Assembly (NCBI GenBank): GCA_026315105.1
Contig: CM048750.1
Span: 76,436,297 to 76,500,296 of the forward strand
Length of the DNA stretch: 64,000 bases
Direction: 5' to 3'
Origin: Locusta migratoria
Taxonomy: Eukaryota > Arthropoda > Insecta > Orthoptera > Acrididae
Shown here: piece by piece, positions 11,543-24,000 of the stretch
Layout of the letters: every line of letters begins with the position of its first letter
Numbering within the stretch: the stretch's first letter is position 1
The notes under the pieces: model-generated
Databases searched by the model: none
What the model was told of the DNA's origin: nothing
Seen by the model: the letters and a program-made list of their open reading frames with translations, nothing else
Translations under genes and position numbers: made by a program

Positions 11543-12044
11543 CCCTTTCGTGGTTTTTACTCATTTTTTAGAATATCTTAAATTATCTCAGCTGTTACAG
11601 AGTCTGATTTGGGTCAGGATTACAAATATGACACTTAAAAAATTTTAGCACATTCCATTTTTCCTAAAAAAAGGTGGGACACATACGTCCTACTAATTGT
11701 ACATTCACCGAAAAAAACGTTTGAAGTAAAATGAGTTTTAGAAAGCCTTCTAAGAAACATAAAATAGCAAATATACCTACTTCGGACATTTCGGTAGCGA
11801 GAAAACGACGAAAACCGATTCAAGGCACAATAAACAATGGCACGGCGCGAAAATTCACGCGGCAGCCAATATAAACAGTCACAGCCATCTACACTGTAAG
11901 AATTTCAGTGCCGCGATTTTTTTCCGCGTTCTGAAGGGCCATCAACAGACGGCACACTATGCAGAATTACGCCACTCGCCACCTTGTGGTACAAATGAGG
12001 TCCGAAGTTAGTGGGACGTATATGTCCCAACAACCACGAAAGGG
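11543..12044. mobile_element. piggyBac-type MITE with TTAA target duplication
   Basis: The 502-bp element starts ccctttcgtggtt and ends aaccacgaaaggg. These are exact inverted ends flanked by TTAA at 11539-11542 and 12045-12048, the hallmark of piggyBac. Subterminal blocks gtgggacacatacgtcc (about 11682) and gtgggacgtatatgtccc (about 12011) resemble each other, as transposase-binding repeats often do. No transposase is encoded. Confidence 0.88.
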
Positions 12045-12439
12045 TTAACACAAGCGTCATACACTGCGTCCAGCTACCGCAGAACGACGGAACTTCTTGC
12101 AAATGAAATATGAGGGTACAAGCATTAGCATTACACCAACGACAGTCTATCGCCACAAAAAATTGGAGTAATCACCTTCGGAAGGGCCGCTCGTACATAA
12201 TACTAGAATCAATGCAAGGTTATAAGTCGTAAGACATTGATTTTATTATAGTTCTCCTTTTTATGTAGTTTGCCAAATTTGGAATTTATTTACTAAAATG
12301 GTAGAGTTCATTTACTGTGAGGAACATTTTCATCAATTAGTATAATTTTTCGAAAATGATGTAACATGAAGATTTACAAAACTCCTTAAATCTGTGTATA
12401 AAAATATTGAGAAAAGTAGCTTTCCTTGAAAAGATTTGG

Positions 12440-13260
12440 AAGCACAATTGGGAAATTGGGCCATGGGTGCGGAGTGACCTCGGTACGGCTGTGGGTGAGG
12501 TAGCGGCTGAGCCCGGCTGCGCGCGCATGTTTTATTAATGGGGCGATAAGCAGGGGCGGCGGCCGCAACCACTTGCTGCTCCGCTCGTCTGCGCATGCGC
12601 GGCCCCCTTTATGGCCTCATTTACGCGGGGCAGTGAGGGCGCCCGCCAGCTGCTGCCCTTAGCGGGCCAGGACGGCCCACTGCCCTAATGGCGCCCACAA
12701 GCGTCCCCGTCTCTCCCCAGACGGCGCGGATCCACTGCAGCGGGAGACGGCACGTCCGATCGTGCCTGATGAGAGGGCCAGATAAAAGCAGCGGTCACGC
12801 CAAAGCGGAACGCTAGCGTCACTGTCAGCCTACGTAAATCGCTGCAAGAACATCTTTTTCTTTTTCCTTCTCACGGTAGTGCCTCTCTGAAAACTCGTTC
12901 ATTTATTTTATTTGGATACATTCATACGGTAACGTTAGTTGGGCTGCCCATGTTGTTCAGTTTTTCGCCTGGCCGAGAGAACGAGCATTCCTCCGCCCGC
13001 GCGGGGCGCGGCTCGAGGGGTGTCAGGGAGGTGGACTCGCCTTCTAAGCGTTGGCTTTTTAGAGGGGAGGCCTCACAGTGGACTCGTCCACTTGGCCACA
13101 GGAATTCTGGAGTTACTGCACGCTGATTGGAGTGCGTGTGCAGCACGACCAACGTGGAATCCTCTCTTTGGCGGGAGTGATTCTGAATTTCCTACGGCGT
13201 AGTACCATCTAGATATACCCCCAGCGACTCGTCATGGAGAGCTCACTCTCTCTCTAGAGG
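12440..13260 (+). promoter_or_regulatory. CpG-rich block, candidate promoter
   Basis: Base composition changes sharply from the AT-rich surroundings to GC- and CpG-rich DNA. It contains a perfect NRF1-like palindrome, tgcgcatgcgc, at about 12590. A gataaaagc TATA-like box is at about 12780, with tcactgtcag, an insect initiator-like sequence, about 35-40 bp downstream. No first exon or coding frame can be assigned. It could also be a GC-rich repeat. I consider it the likeliest host regulatory DNA in the window. Confidence 0.35.
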
Positions 13261-14885
13261 TTCAGCGTCTGCACTGTATCTCGGCGGCCGAGTTTATGCT
13301 CATCGTCGGAGAAACAGACCTTATGTCTGCGGGTGTTTTAGCGCACTTGTTGGTAAATTGCATGCGATACTTCGGTAATTACGTAATGACGCATAGTGAT
13401 CGGCATAATAAGCGAGTCTTACGTGTGCTCTGAGGGTGAGCCGTAAGCCTAGTGCCGAGTTTGACGCTTCTCGTCTAGCTACGATACATGCAGATCGTGT
13501 TTGGGGCTTTATACGTCCATTCTAGTAAAAGCTTGCGAGCATATTTTGAGGTCTCAACTGTGGCCTGGCAGAAGCCTGTGTACCATTCCAAATTACTAAT
13601 AGACAAGGGAAAGATAGACAGGGAACATACTGGCTGTTTGACGACCGTTTTGGTAAAGTTATTCAGGTGTTTGTTTTTTTGCAGCACCATCGGAAGCAGG
13701 TCGCAGCCACGACTAGACCACACACACTATTTGCTCAGGGCTCCCTTCCTTCTACTGAACTCAGCTTACATTTGACGTGTTTTCCGCGCATGTTCACTCG
13801 TTCGCGACACCCGCGTTCTGTGACCCCACTTATAATTTACTGATTAATTCGTGAGAGGTACATGTGATCAGACGTTTTACTAAGTTCATGTAACAATATC
13901 TTTTACCTTATTCTGTTATTCTGCGCCTATAAGCCTGTGAAATTCGTGTATATGTTCATAATCTTTACATTCATTCATTTTCTATTTTTTACATGAATAA
14001 TTACATCGTAATTTTGTTTTATAAAAAATTCCGTATCACTTATACCACCAACAAACCCACTCCTGACCCAACAGGCCCATTTAGAATAAAAGTTTGGAGG
14101 TTTTAGGGGCTACAGTGGTACCAGTTCAGCATGAGAATTCAAGTAGCCACAATTTTGGGGGACTTCTCTTGCCTCAGGGGCTACCACAAAAAGAAATACA
14201 CGACAAGGACAATGTTGCACCGAAAGGCGAGGTAAGAGATTAGAGAGTATAAGACTGCCCAAGCGTGAGCAATGCTAAAATGTCACAACTCAACCAAGCC
14301 CACTCATAACTCAGCTGTTGTCTCGCCTCCGATAATATTGCCCGCCGTAACTGTAGTTACTATAGCTGGCGTCATACAAGAAGGCGCTTCTGCGCATAGA
14401 GGCGGAGCGATAGGGAAATGGAGAAGGGGAGGAGCTATGGCCGAGCGCCAACAGTTGCGCCTGTTGGAGAAACACTACGTAACTCGCGGTCAGGCTTGCG
14501 CCTACAGAGTGAATATTACTGGCTGGGGAGGGGGATGCGCACAACAGCTGAAAACTGGTCCGCCTTCATTCGTGACGCCGACTATAGCTTCGTAACTGGA
14601 CATGGCGGCGCTAGCAGTGCACATTTTCACCCGCGCCCGTGCCTGCCCTTGCTAGCCATTTGCGGTTTGACAGTCCCAAACGGCTCTTTCTCCTTCTGCC
14701 TGAGCCGGCGCCTAAAGACGTTGGACCACTTAGGCGATGGGCTGACTCATTGACTGGCGTGAGGAAAGTCGGCGAATCTGTCTTGGCATTTGAAAGTTCG
14801 AGTACACCTGTTTGCTTTGTGCGCAGCTGTTGTACCAGTGGTTGCGATATTCCGTTGCATTTGAAATTTCATTGGTACTGACCTG
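13261..14885. other. Unannotated DNA
   Basis: No recognised repeat or gene. Several short overlapping open frames lie around 14270-14880 on both strands, as expected by chance in moderately GC-rich sequence. Confidence 0.45.
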
Positions 14886-14889
14886 TGTT

Positions 14890-15640
14890 TACATCTACAT
14901 CCATATTCCGCAAGCCACGCGATGGTGTGTGGCGGAGGGTACCTTGAGTACCACTATCGGTTCTCCCTCCTATTCCAGTCTTGTATTGCTCGCGCAAAGA
15001 AAGATTGTCGGTATGCCCCTGTGTGGGCTCTAATCTCTCTGATTTTATCCTCATGATCTCTTCGTGAGATATACGTAGGAGGGCGCAATATACTGCTAGA
15101 CTCCTCAGTAAAGGTATGTTCTCGAAACTTCGACAAAAGCCCGTACCGAGCGACAGAGCGTCTCTCCTGCAGAGTCTTCCACTGGAGTTTATAGATCATC
15201 TCCGTAACGCTTTTTCGATTACCGAATGATCCTGTAACGAAGCGCGCTGCTCTCCGTAGGATCTTTTCTACTTCCTCTATCAACCCCACCTGGTACGGAT
15301 CCCACACCAGTGAGCAGTATTCAAGCTGTAACCTACTTCCTTTGTTTTCGAACTGCATTTCCTTAGGACTCTTCAAGTGAATCGAAGTCTGGCATCTGCT
15401 TTATCGACCATTGACTTTGTATGATCGTATCATTTTAAATCACCCCTAACAAATGATTTATTTACGGTAGCGACATGCCCTTTCGAATTCTGGTTGCTGT
15501 TCAGATGCGGTCGTATATTTTTACGTTTCAGCATTTTTCCCTCCGTCCGAATTACCTGTAGTCGGCGTGTTGTAGTTAACAGGTTTTCTTTTTCCATAAC
15601 ATTTGTATCCCCTTTGGTGCATTTCGTCATTTAACATTGC
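14890..15640 (-). mobile_element. CR1/Jockey-like LINE, 3' fragment with the C-terminal coding end
   Basis: The antisense frame 15376-14954 reads LEYCSLVWDPYQVGLIEEVEKI, ARFVTGSF, RRDHEDKIREI and ARAIQDWN. This is the C-terminal region after the reverse transcriptase in these LINEs. The 3' end lies at about 14890 (acatctacatccatattccg). An internal deletion is likely upstream of residue 20. The 5' end near 15640 is approximate. Confidence 0.8.
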
Positions 15641-17319
15641 TTTTGCATGGGCTGGTTAATGTTATGAAGTTTCTGTAGAGTGACCTGTGCAATCTTTTAT
15701 CACCCATGTCGGCCGTCTTGCCGGCTACGTGTTAAAAATCTGAGACATTGGAACTTGTGCGGCCCTTGACACTGTGCTATCTTGATTACGCCTGCAGGGC
15801 ACGTAGCAAGAGTGTAATTGTGCACTTAGGTGGAGCTATGGACAAGACAGCGCTGTAATAATATCTTTTAAAGAAATTGTAACCCATCTGTTTAAATTTG
15901 AATGCCGTATTATCTTTTAAACGTTGGTTAACAATAACTGATTACATCAGCCCAAAAGCCAGACTTTTAGCTCTCATCTTTTAGCGGTTGTAGCTCTGAT
16001 CATTCATCTGAGTGTTACGTGAATTCTATTTTATTTAATAAATTATAAGGTCGTGGTTTCAGAGCCAGATTGCCCAGTTTTGAAAGTACAGCAAGTCAGT
16101 GAAATTTTTTCTCATATATTAAAACACAGTATCTCATCCCTTGTCAGTTTGAGAATTTATTGCTCGCCTTTTATATACCTTATTATATCAGGTTAAGGTT
16201 TACGAATAAATTGGGATTCTGTTTTGAATTTTTAGTTTTACCTTCCTGTTTGAAAGACTATATCTTACGTATTTGTTAAAATATAATTCTAGCTGTAAAT
16301 TTGGGTATAGCTGGATTGATAATTATTGTTTTAAGCTGGGTCCGTACTGCCTTTATGGTTACCTGGCATCTCACTTGATGAATTATGTTATCTTAATGCA
16401 TGCCGTTAAATATTCTCCCGATTTCATGACAGTTTGTATTTTATTTAGTGTAAAATGCGTTTTTGGCATTCTTGTCGTTTTAATTGCAATCGTTGCGGCC
16501 CGATTAGGTATGTTATGCTTATTTATTTATTTATCGTCTTAAACGCTTAGTCACCTAGAATACTTGTTGCAACTGTTAAAAAATTACTTTTCTTGTGCCA
16601 TAAAAGGTGGTTACTTGCCGTGGCGTAATCTGTACCTTTAAATTTGTTGTAAATATTCAAATGTTCATTCTCAAACTTTGAAAACCTTGATTATTGTAAA
16701 GTGATTATTTGGAATATGTCGCTAAGCCCTTCAGGTTTTTGGCTTTGCTTCACCTTAATTTGATCATCATGTTCTTACTATTGCAATATCATAATGTTTT
16801 ATCTAATAATTAATTTTTCATCTAGTAATGCCACCAGCCTTAATACATGTATTCTGGTAAATAAAGTTTCTCATTTTGGTGATGTTATCAATTGCTGTCT
16901 GGAAAAATCTATTCTTTGATTTTCTAATCATACCTAAAGATTGAGGTCCCAGTAACAGTCACTGTTGCATAGTTATTGTGCGTCTAGAGTACATGAAATG
17001 ATCAGATTTGCAGATCAATACTTGTACGGAAAGAGAGGAATTAGGTGTAGATCCAGCCTGAACACCCTAATCAGTTTAAGTTCATTTGCGTCTGCAGCCT
17101 TGTCCATGTCTTATAAAGACATATTGATATTACATATGATACCAGACACCTTCCTTAAGTAATGGACGATCTTTTATGCTTTATATACAGCAGTAGGCTT
17201 ATTTCGGCTCTGTGACCATCCTCATTCTATCTGCGGTTCAATATTTTACGGTAAATAAATTGTAATAGGCCTGCTTGCAATTTTGGTGTATTTTTTTCGT
17301 GACATATTAGTCCATACGT
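15641..17319. other. Unannotated AT-rich DNA
   Basis: No repeat or gene recognised. A frame at 16273-16542 has hydrophobic stretches, but no family resemblance or start context that I trust. Confidence 0.45.
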
Positions 17320-17600
17320 ATGTCCATATTGTATAGTGGAGAAATTTTATATAGGACAAGCGGGTAGAAGTTTCTAACTTCGACACAGAGAACATACTAG
17401 AAATTACGACGAAACATTCCATCATTCTTCAACTACTTGAAAACGAAAATCATAAAGCTGGTCATATAGCAACACCAACAGATTATCACAGGAACGTTCT
17501 GGAAGAGATGGAAATTTAAGCCCTGACGAATTTTAAATGAACGAACAGAAATAAAACACATTACGTACCTAGACCACATTAAGGCAATTTTAGAATCGAA
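17320..17600 (+). pseudogene. Penelope-like element endonuclease (GIY-YIG) relic
   Basis: With stops, the translation reads YIGQAGRSF, RHREHTRNYDE, a HHSST block, and HIATPTDYHRNVLEEMEI. This matches the YIGQTGRSFKTR and H.A..H.ATN..LE..EI pattern of the GIY-YIG domain at the C-terminus of Penelope-like retroelements. The fragment is short and not functional. Confidence 0.6.
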
Positions 17601-17984
17601 ATAAAAACAGATATATCCGTTAACATAATAAATATCGCAACTACCAAACCATAGTTATTTATGTACCATACCCTATAAAATACGATACAAACTAATAACA
17701 AACTGTAACCCGTTCCAACGATATTACATATCCTTGGTGAAGTAATGACCATACTTCATCGACGCGTAAAATTCACTTTTAAATAGTGTTGCGGCTATTC
17801 CTCCCGACAATGATTAATTCATTTTCCTGCTGATTAGGTAGGTGACCTGAGTTAAATCTTTGCCACCGTAAACATGCTTGATTGCATGAATACCCATACA
17901 TAGACTGTTAGATGCACTTTCGGGCATAACATACCATCTGTGTATGGACCTACTCACAGTCCGGCATTTTGAACAGTAGCATAA

Positions 17985-19033
17985 ATCGTTCTCTATAGAA
18001 GAAACAACTAATTCCTCTAACTGGGGAGTTATCAAAAAGGGGATCCCAGAAGGTTCGCTATTGGGTCCATTGCAATTCTTAATATAGACTCTATTATTGA
18101 CTTGCCAGTCTATATTCACAAAGTTGCTCAGCTAGTTCTTTTTGGTGACGATATGCGTATAACTATCACGCCTGAGAAACAGGAATTAACTCATGAAATT
18201 GTAAATGATGTTTTTCAGAAAATTATTGAGTGGATCTCTACAAATGGACTTTCTTTAAACTTTAATTAAACCCAGTATATGCAGTTTCATACAGTGAATG
18301 GCATAACGCCATCAATAAATTTAGGTTTTGAACAGAAATCTGTAGCTAAGATTGAATATTTCATAAATTTTAGGTTTTTGCATGGATGAGGGATTGAATT
18401 GGAAGAAACACATTGAAGATCTGCTGAAACGTTTCAGTTCAGGTACTTATGTTATCAGGGTCATAGCAAAATTTGATGATATACATCTCAGTAAATTAGC
18501 TTACTATGCCTCATTCACTGCTTTCGTGTGGTATCATATTCTGGGGCAATTCAACATTGAGTAAAAAAGGATTCATTGCACAAAAGCATGTAATCTGAAT
18601 AATTATATATTCACTCGTGAAATTTGTTATTAACAATCCGACCTAATTCAAAAGTAATAGCAGTGTGCATAACTGCAACACTAGATTAGAAAGTGATATT
18701 CACTACTCAATGTTAAATCTAACTTTGACAAAGAAAGGGGTGAATTATGCTGTCACAAATATATTCGGTCACTTACCAAGTAGCATCAAAAGTCTGATAG
18801 TCAGTTGATTAAAAAAAAATGAAAGGAATTTCTGAAGCGCAACTCCTCCTAAGTTTTAGATGAATTATTAGATAAAACTTAAGAATAAAATTTTTAAAAA
18901 TGAAAGTAAAAATCCTTAAAATATTGATTTTCATGTATAGACACCATTTACTAAACGGACACGTTCCACATCATTACGAAATGTCGCATATATGATCTGT
19001 GGAACAAGTATTAATCTAATCTTATCTAATCTC
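17985..19033 (+). mobile_element. Jockey-like LINE, 5'-truncated, with (TAATC)n tail
   Basis: The frame before and after 18090 gives GIPEGSLLGPLQ, then INDLPV, then VLFGDDMRI. These are the reverse transcriptase blocks GVPQGS-LGPLLF and FADD, with Ala changed to Gly. Later WISTNGLSLNFN and the thumb region (KIEYFINFRFL) follow. Several stops are present. The 3' UTR ends cacgttccacatcattacg..., then the pentamer tail taatctaatcttatctaatc at 19012-19033. Confidence 0.7.
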
Positions 19034-20404
19034 GAAGTACACGTATCTGACCAGAAGGAAAAATATAATCACGAAGTATGTCATTGCTGTGACAATAATC
19101 ATCTTGGCCTATTACACACAGCGGTAACAGTGATTTCGATTTGTAACTAACTACTGAAATTATCACACAGTACAGGGATAGTTGTAAAAGCCAACCTCCA
19201 CTAATACTCCACAATACTTATTCCACCGCAGTATAATTCACCGGTTGTTTTAATGCATGGTAGCCGAAACAGTCACACCTGAAAAAAAAATACAGGGGGA
19301 AAGCTTTTCTTTATGCATGTCGCTTATAAAAAGGCGGTGTCAAGTTGGACATCGTGTGCTATGAGAAAATTGCTCCGCTTTCTAAATGAAAAAAAGTGTC
19401 CCCTTTTTACGAGAACACGCTAATACAAATAGAAGCCAATTTGTACAATGCTGGCTTATCCAGGGACGTAATATTCGCAGTAGCAGTATGCGCGACACGT
19501 AAAATAATGTTGTGCGATGATGGAAGAGAAAATTATTTTGGCCAAGAAGCGCGGTGAGAGGATAATTGTAAAAGAGCGCGCTGCGGCGGTAAGGTGGACG
19601 GAGTCTCGTATGTCATCAATACTTGCGAAGAAGAAAAAAAAAAAAAAAAAAAACTGTATTTTAAATAGCTCGGATATGCAAGCAAATTCTGAACTGTAAC
19701 GCAATGTTCATTTTATTGTTTTCATTTCGGCGAACTGTTTGTTTATTATATTGAAATTTTACCGTTTACATTCCAGTGTAAATGAGGCTATCGTTCAGCA
19801 GAAAATAGGACTGAACTGCATGGGTTTTTGCTGCCGAATGCTATTGGTGGTACGCTCAATATGCATACAAGGTTCTCTGATAAATGAAAAAGAAAACAAA
19901 CAAACAAATAAATTTCGTTTATTGACGCCTCACAAACATCGTTCTCGATTCTACTTACATTCGTGACCCAAGATGTCAGAACGGTATCTTATTTAACCAA
20001 GGTTAACGATTCAGATGGACGAAATCAGGAAGGAATACGTCACAACATATAACAGTAAGAACAATGAAAATGACTCACTATAGATGAGATACATTGCACT
20101 TCAAATATTTATATTACTTCAATTTCACCGTGAAATCGAAGGAAATGAGAGTGTAATTATTGGTTTAACGACTCAGATAACTATCGGCTATGATGTATCA
20201 AATCTTACCAGTGCCTAATTCTTATTGGACTCATCACCAATAACGCTCGGATGCACGTAAGTTACTGGTGAGGTGAGATTTTCACGCCTGTAGAAAAATG
20301 TGTAGGCAGTCAATCTGCGAGATTTCGTCATAGTGGTCTCATCAATGTTTTAAATTTTTGCTACAGATCACATGTGAAGATTACGTGAACAAAACAAGCT
20401 AGAC
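19034..20404. other. Unannotated DNA with a poly(A) run
   Basis: There is a 20-base poly(A) at 19634-19653. No gene or family assignable. Confidence 0.45.
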
Positions 20405-20450
20405 TGGGGTTTAACATCCCGTCGACATTGTGCTCATTAGACGCGGTACT
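20405..20450 (-). mobile_element. 3'-end fragment of the SINE family present at 58.1 kb
   Basis: The sequence gtttaacatcccgtcgacat is the reverse complement of the conserved 3' block (gtcgacgggacgttgaac) seen at 58321-58338. Confidence 0.5.
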
Positions 20451-22350
20451 GAACGTGAAATTATGACGTAATATGAATAAGTAACATGACAGCCCATTGC
20501 ACATATTCGTTCAATTTTATTGTAACTGTATTATTTTGCTGTCAGTTGATTATTGTAAAATAATGTAAACGATATTTCGAAATGCAACTTAATTTGATTG
20601 AAGAATACACATATCTCACTCACGGAGGCGTTTTTGACAGTTTTAGCTTGAATGACTCATTCGTTTCATTCGTTTAAATTACAATAATGGAATGTTTAGT
20701 GCAAACATATGGCTTGCAGCAGCTACCGGCTAGATACAGCGCACTTCAACACGATGGGTGAAGCTTCATAAGAATGTTAAACAAAATTTCCTAAACCACT
20801 TCCTAATTCCACTTTGCAGCACTTCTTGCACGGGCATTAGGTGGCTATAGTGGGACGGAGCTAGTGAGTAATAACCCGAGCGTCCGAAGTTGAAAACCTT
20901 TTTCTCAGAAGATAATCACTTTTTAGTATATCAGTATTATGGCCCAAAATTTCGTGCGGGATACATCGCTACGGCTGATATCTGGCCTATTGCTTTCTTC
21001 TCCCCTTGTAAGTCCAGTCGGTGACTACTGATTTCTTCGTCGTCGATGAGCGTTACATTCTTTTTCGGACGTATAACTGCAATGAACAGGATCTGTCTCA
21101 GCGAATGGAACTCCGATTGACTTCTGATGGAAAACTCCAGCGGCACTACCTATTAAGCTGTAGACTGGGACATATTTAACGACGCACTGTTTGTTCTAAG
21201 CGACAAATGACCTAAAACGTTGTTTCATTTAGCTGGAGACGTCCATAGAAGGCCATATAATTTGCTGCCGCTCCGCCTAGGACGTATGCTGCCCGTGTTG
21301 CTAACGTTCTTAGTGGGAGGTCTGGTTTGCAGGCGTTGAGGGTAGGGATCACAGCCTAACATTACAGTCACTCCACTCTCACTTATATTTTTATGTACAC
21401 CGCATCCATATTGGATGAGTGTGAATAGTTTCGTTAAAACTGGTTTCAACTTACTTTTTTCAATAGGACATTTGTCTGTATTAGGTACCCTAACAACAAT
21501 TAGAAGGTGTGAATCAATGCATTGCAGCACTCTTAATTGAAGATTCTCTTTAAATCTGCGAATTTTTAATGAAGATTTTCGTTTTCTTTTAAGGAAAAAA
21601 TTGCTAATAAACAACCATTACTAGAAAGACATCGGTATTCTATTCAGAAACGTCAAGGGTTCCTTCAGTAGTATTTCAGGCATATTAGTGAGTGATAAAC
21701 GTAAGAAACGTATATGGAAATCGATATCTAAATTATTTAATATACCTGAACAACCACCAATGCTGTAGCTGAAAGAAAAAAAACCTTACAAACGTGACGA
21801 TAAAACGTCGAAAGTAACGGAAGGAAAAGATAGTCCAGCAAAGTGAAACCAATCCACAGTCGTTGCTTCATCGGAAGCACAACGTGCTACAATCTTAAAG
21901 ACATTCGTTATTGCAAACAAAAGTAATTATCAGAGAAATCCATATGCGTTTAACTGCAAGACAGGTGAAGGAGTTTGAATCACTAGACTATACCGAATTT
22001 TTACACTTCAATGAAAGTGCCCGTCATGAAACAACAGACCGTAACAACAGTTTGATTCTCGTATATTGTATTTACTTTCAGCTATTTAAGATGCAAATAT
22101 ACACATAGTCATAAATATTGTCTCATGAATAATTTGTTTATACTGATGAATCAGTGACATTCGGCAATTTTTATGTTTGTTTCAGGATTATTTATGTCTC
22201 TCGATATTTGACTAATGCTTGGAACGCAAAAATTGCAGAACTATTCGGTAAATTATGTAGAAAAGCTATTATAAACAAACACTACCCTTTCGGCGCCTTG
22301 CCCACCACTACGAGCGCTAGTGTAGTTGCATTTGTTAGTTGGTAACAACC
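20451..22350. other. Unannotated DNA
   Basis: The longest frame is 129 codons on the minus strand (21614-21225). It is basic and has no recognisable domain, so I do not call it a gene. Otherwise AT-rich sequence with nothing recognised. Confidence 0.45.
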
Positions 22351-22356
22351 TTCACC

Positions 22357-22562
22357 GCCGGCCGCATTGGCCGAGCGGTCTGTGGCGTGCCAGTCACGGT
22401 CTGCACGGCCGCTGCGGTCGGGGATTCGAATCCCCCCTCGGACACGTTTGTTTGCGCCGTCTTTAGTATAAGCTAATTCATAAGTAGTTTGTAAGTTTAG
22501 GGACTGATGACCCCGTAGTTAAGACCCATAAAAAGCTCTACAAACATTTGAATATTTAAAAT
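22357..22562 (+). mobile_element. SINE subfamily A
   Basis: Full-length, with head gccggccgcattggccgag, B box ggattcgaatccc and the standard tail. A short flanking repeat ttcacc is at 22351-22356 and 22563-22568. Confidence 0.88.
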
Positions 22563-22957
22563 TTCACCTAAGTGAGTGTCGCTACTGTGTATGATAGACT
22601 GTGCTAGTGGTCGCAACAAATTATACGTTCACGAGACAAATGAATTTTCGATGTTATCAGCCAGTGGTCACTATTTTATATCGATAGAGGAAATTAAAAT
22701 CTTTTGCCCATACAAGATTCTAACCAGAGCTCCGTGCTACTTGGCAGTTGGGCGACCACTTCGCTCATTCGACACAGTAGTTACCACGCCTGTACGGATT
22801 AGTGTATCGTGTCTCCCGCCAAACACAAATTTTCAACTTATCCACACATTTCTAACGTTATGACGCTGCCATATTTCGTCGATTCCTTGACAAATTTATG
22901 TCAAAAGTTAGCTAGGTTTTTTTCTGAAGAATTAAAATAAATTCCCTATATAATAGA

Positions 22958-23215
22958 TTGGTGTGATGTCCGTTCTTTTGGACATGTCTAGACGAACATA
23001 CACCACACCTGGTTCGCGGCTATTTTCTCTTTACAAATTATTCTGGAGAGGGAAGAAGAAGCACTAGGAAGGGAAGGGTTGTCAGTAGCTGCATCGAGCC
23101 ACTGAAATTATGCAAAGTAAATAAGTAACAATGTGAGACAGGCCGGGAATCGAACCCAGATCCCCCCCCCCCTTCGGGCCAGCGCTCGGCTCGCGTCCGT
23201 CTTAATCTTCCACAA
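22958..23215 (-). mobile_element. tRNA-derived SINE of a fourth family
   Basis: The antisense copy has B box complement gggaatcgaaccc at 23143 and a C12 run just beyond. Its 3' end at about 22961-22985 (gattggtgtgatgtccg) contains a short hairpin. The plus-strand relative is at 23840-24000. Confidence 0.6.
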
Positions 23216-23340
23216 GTCTCACGCTACGGCTGTAACGACCCTCATCATCCATGCACTCTTACACTCGCCATTATGCATTCCCGTGCGAGGTCGAACGTAA
23301 GTAAAACAAATGCTGCATTCGCGTGTAAATACTTATTGTA

Positions 23341-23495
23341 GATTGGTGTGGTTTCAGTTTTTTCGGATATGTTGGAAGAGAATGCCCGATAAAAATAACT
23401 TAATTATTTTGAATAAAACAAAATTTATCAACATTCCACACCTTCATTCTTCATATCTACGTATCTACTTCTAACATGTCTGAAGACACCACCCA
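23341..23495. repeat. Short diverged inverted repeat of SINE 3' ends
   Basis: The sequence gattggtgtggtttcag at 23341 and its inverted relative (gtctgaagacaccaccca, ending about 23495) resemble the 3' end of the SINE at 22958 in both orientations. Confidence 0.45.
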
Positions 23496-23689
23496 ACTAT
23501 AATATGTATTGACAAGCGAAGAAGGTGTTTGGTTCATTTACTTCACTGCAGATGCAGTCATACGTTCAACCTCACACGGTAATCGGTAATGTCGAGTGTA
23601 AGAGGGTATGAACGATGGGGCTGCTACACTTGTAGGTTTCGACTTGTGAAAATTTGAGATGGACGGGAGACGAGCGCATCTAACCAAGT

Positions 23690-23825
23690 AGTTGCCGGGC
23701 GCCATGGCTTTGCGCACGGTCAGGGGGCTGAACGTCCTCTGTAATAAAAAGACTGAGCCAAAAGTTCAATGAACGGGTAAGAACGAACATGAACAAACGA
23801 CCGCAAATCATAGTCTACTTGACGG
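23690..23825 (+). mobile_element. Partial SINE (head-proximal body)
   Basis: Contains ggtcagggggctgaacgtcctctgtaataaaaa followed by aagaacgaacatgaac; this is the body of a SINE type I recognise from insects. The tRNA head is decayed. Confidence 0.45.
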
Positions 23826-23839
23826 AAAAAGAAAAGAAA

Positions 23840-24000
23840 ACCGTTAAGGCGACCGCTGGCCCGAAGCGGGAGACCGGGGTTCGGTTCCCGACCAAGCTCA
23901 CATTTTCACTTGTCGCCATTGCATGATATTAATGCCACAATGCAGCTTTTGCCAATCCTTTCCTTCCTAATCCTCCTTCATTCTCCTCCTTAATAAGAAA
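23840..24000 (+). mobile_element. tRNA-derived SINE, same family as 22958-23215
   Basis: The head reads gaccgctggcccgaagcggg with B box ggggttcggttccc. The body (atgcagcttttgccaatcc, then CT-rich) matches the antisense copy. Confidence 0.6.

Noticed and set aside
19456..19704. Frame with a phenylalanine run on the minus strand.
   Set aside because: It is a translation of the poly(A) at 19634-19653.
21225..21614. 129-codon minus-strand frame.
   Set aside because: No recognisable domain, no start context or neighbouring exon-like structure. Its length is within chance for the window.
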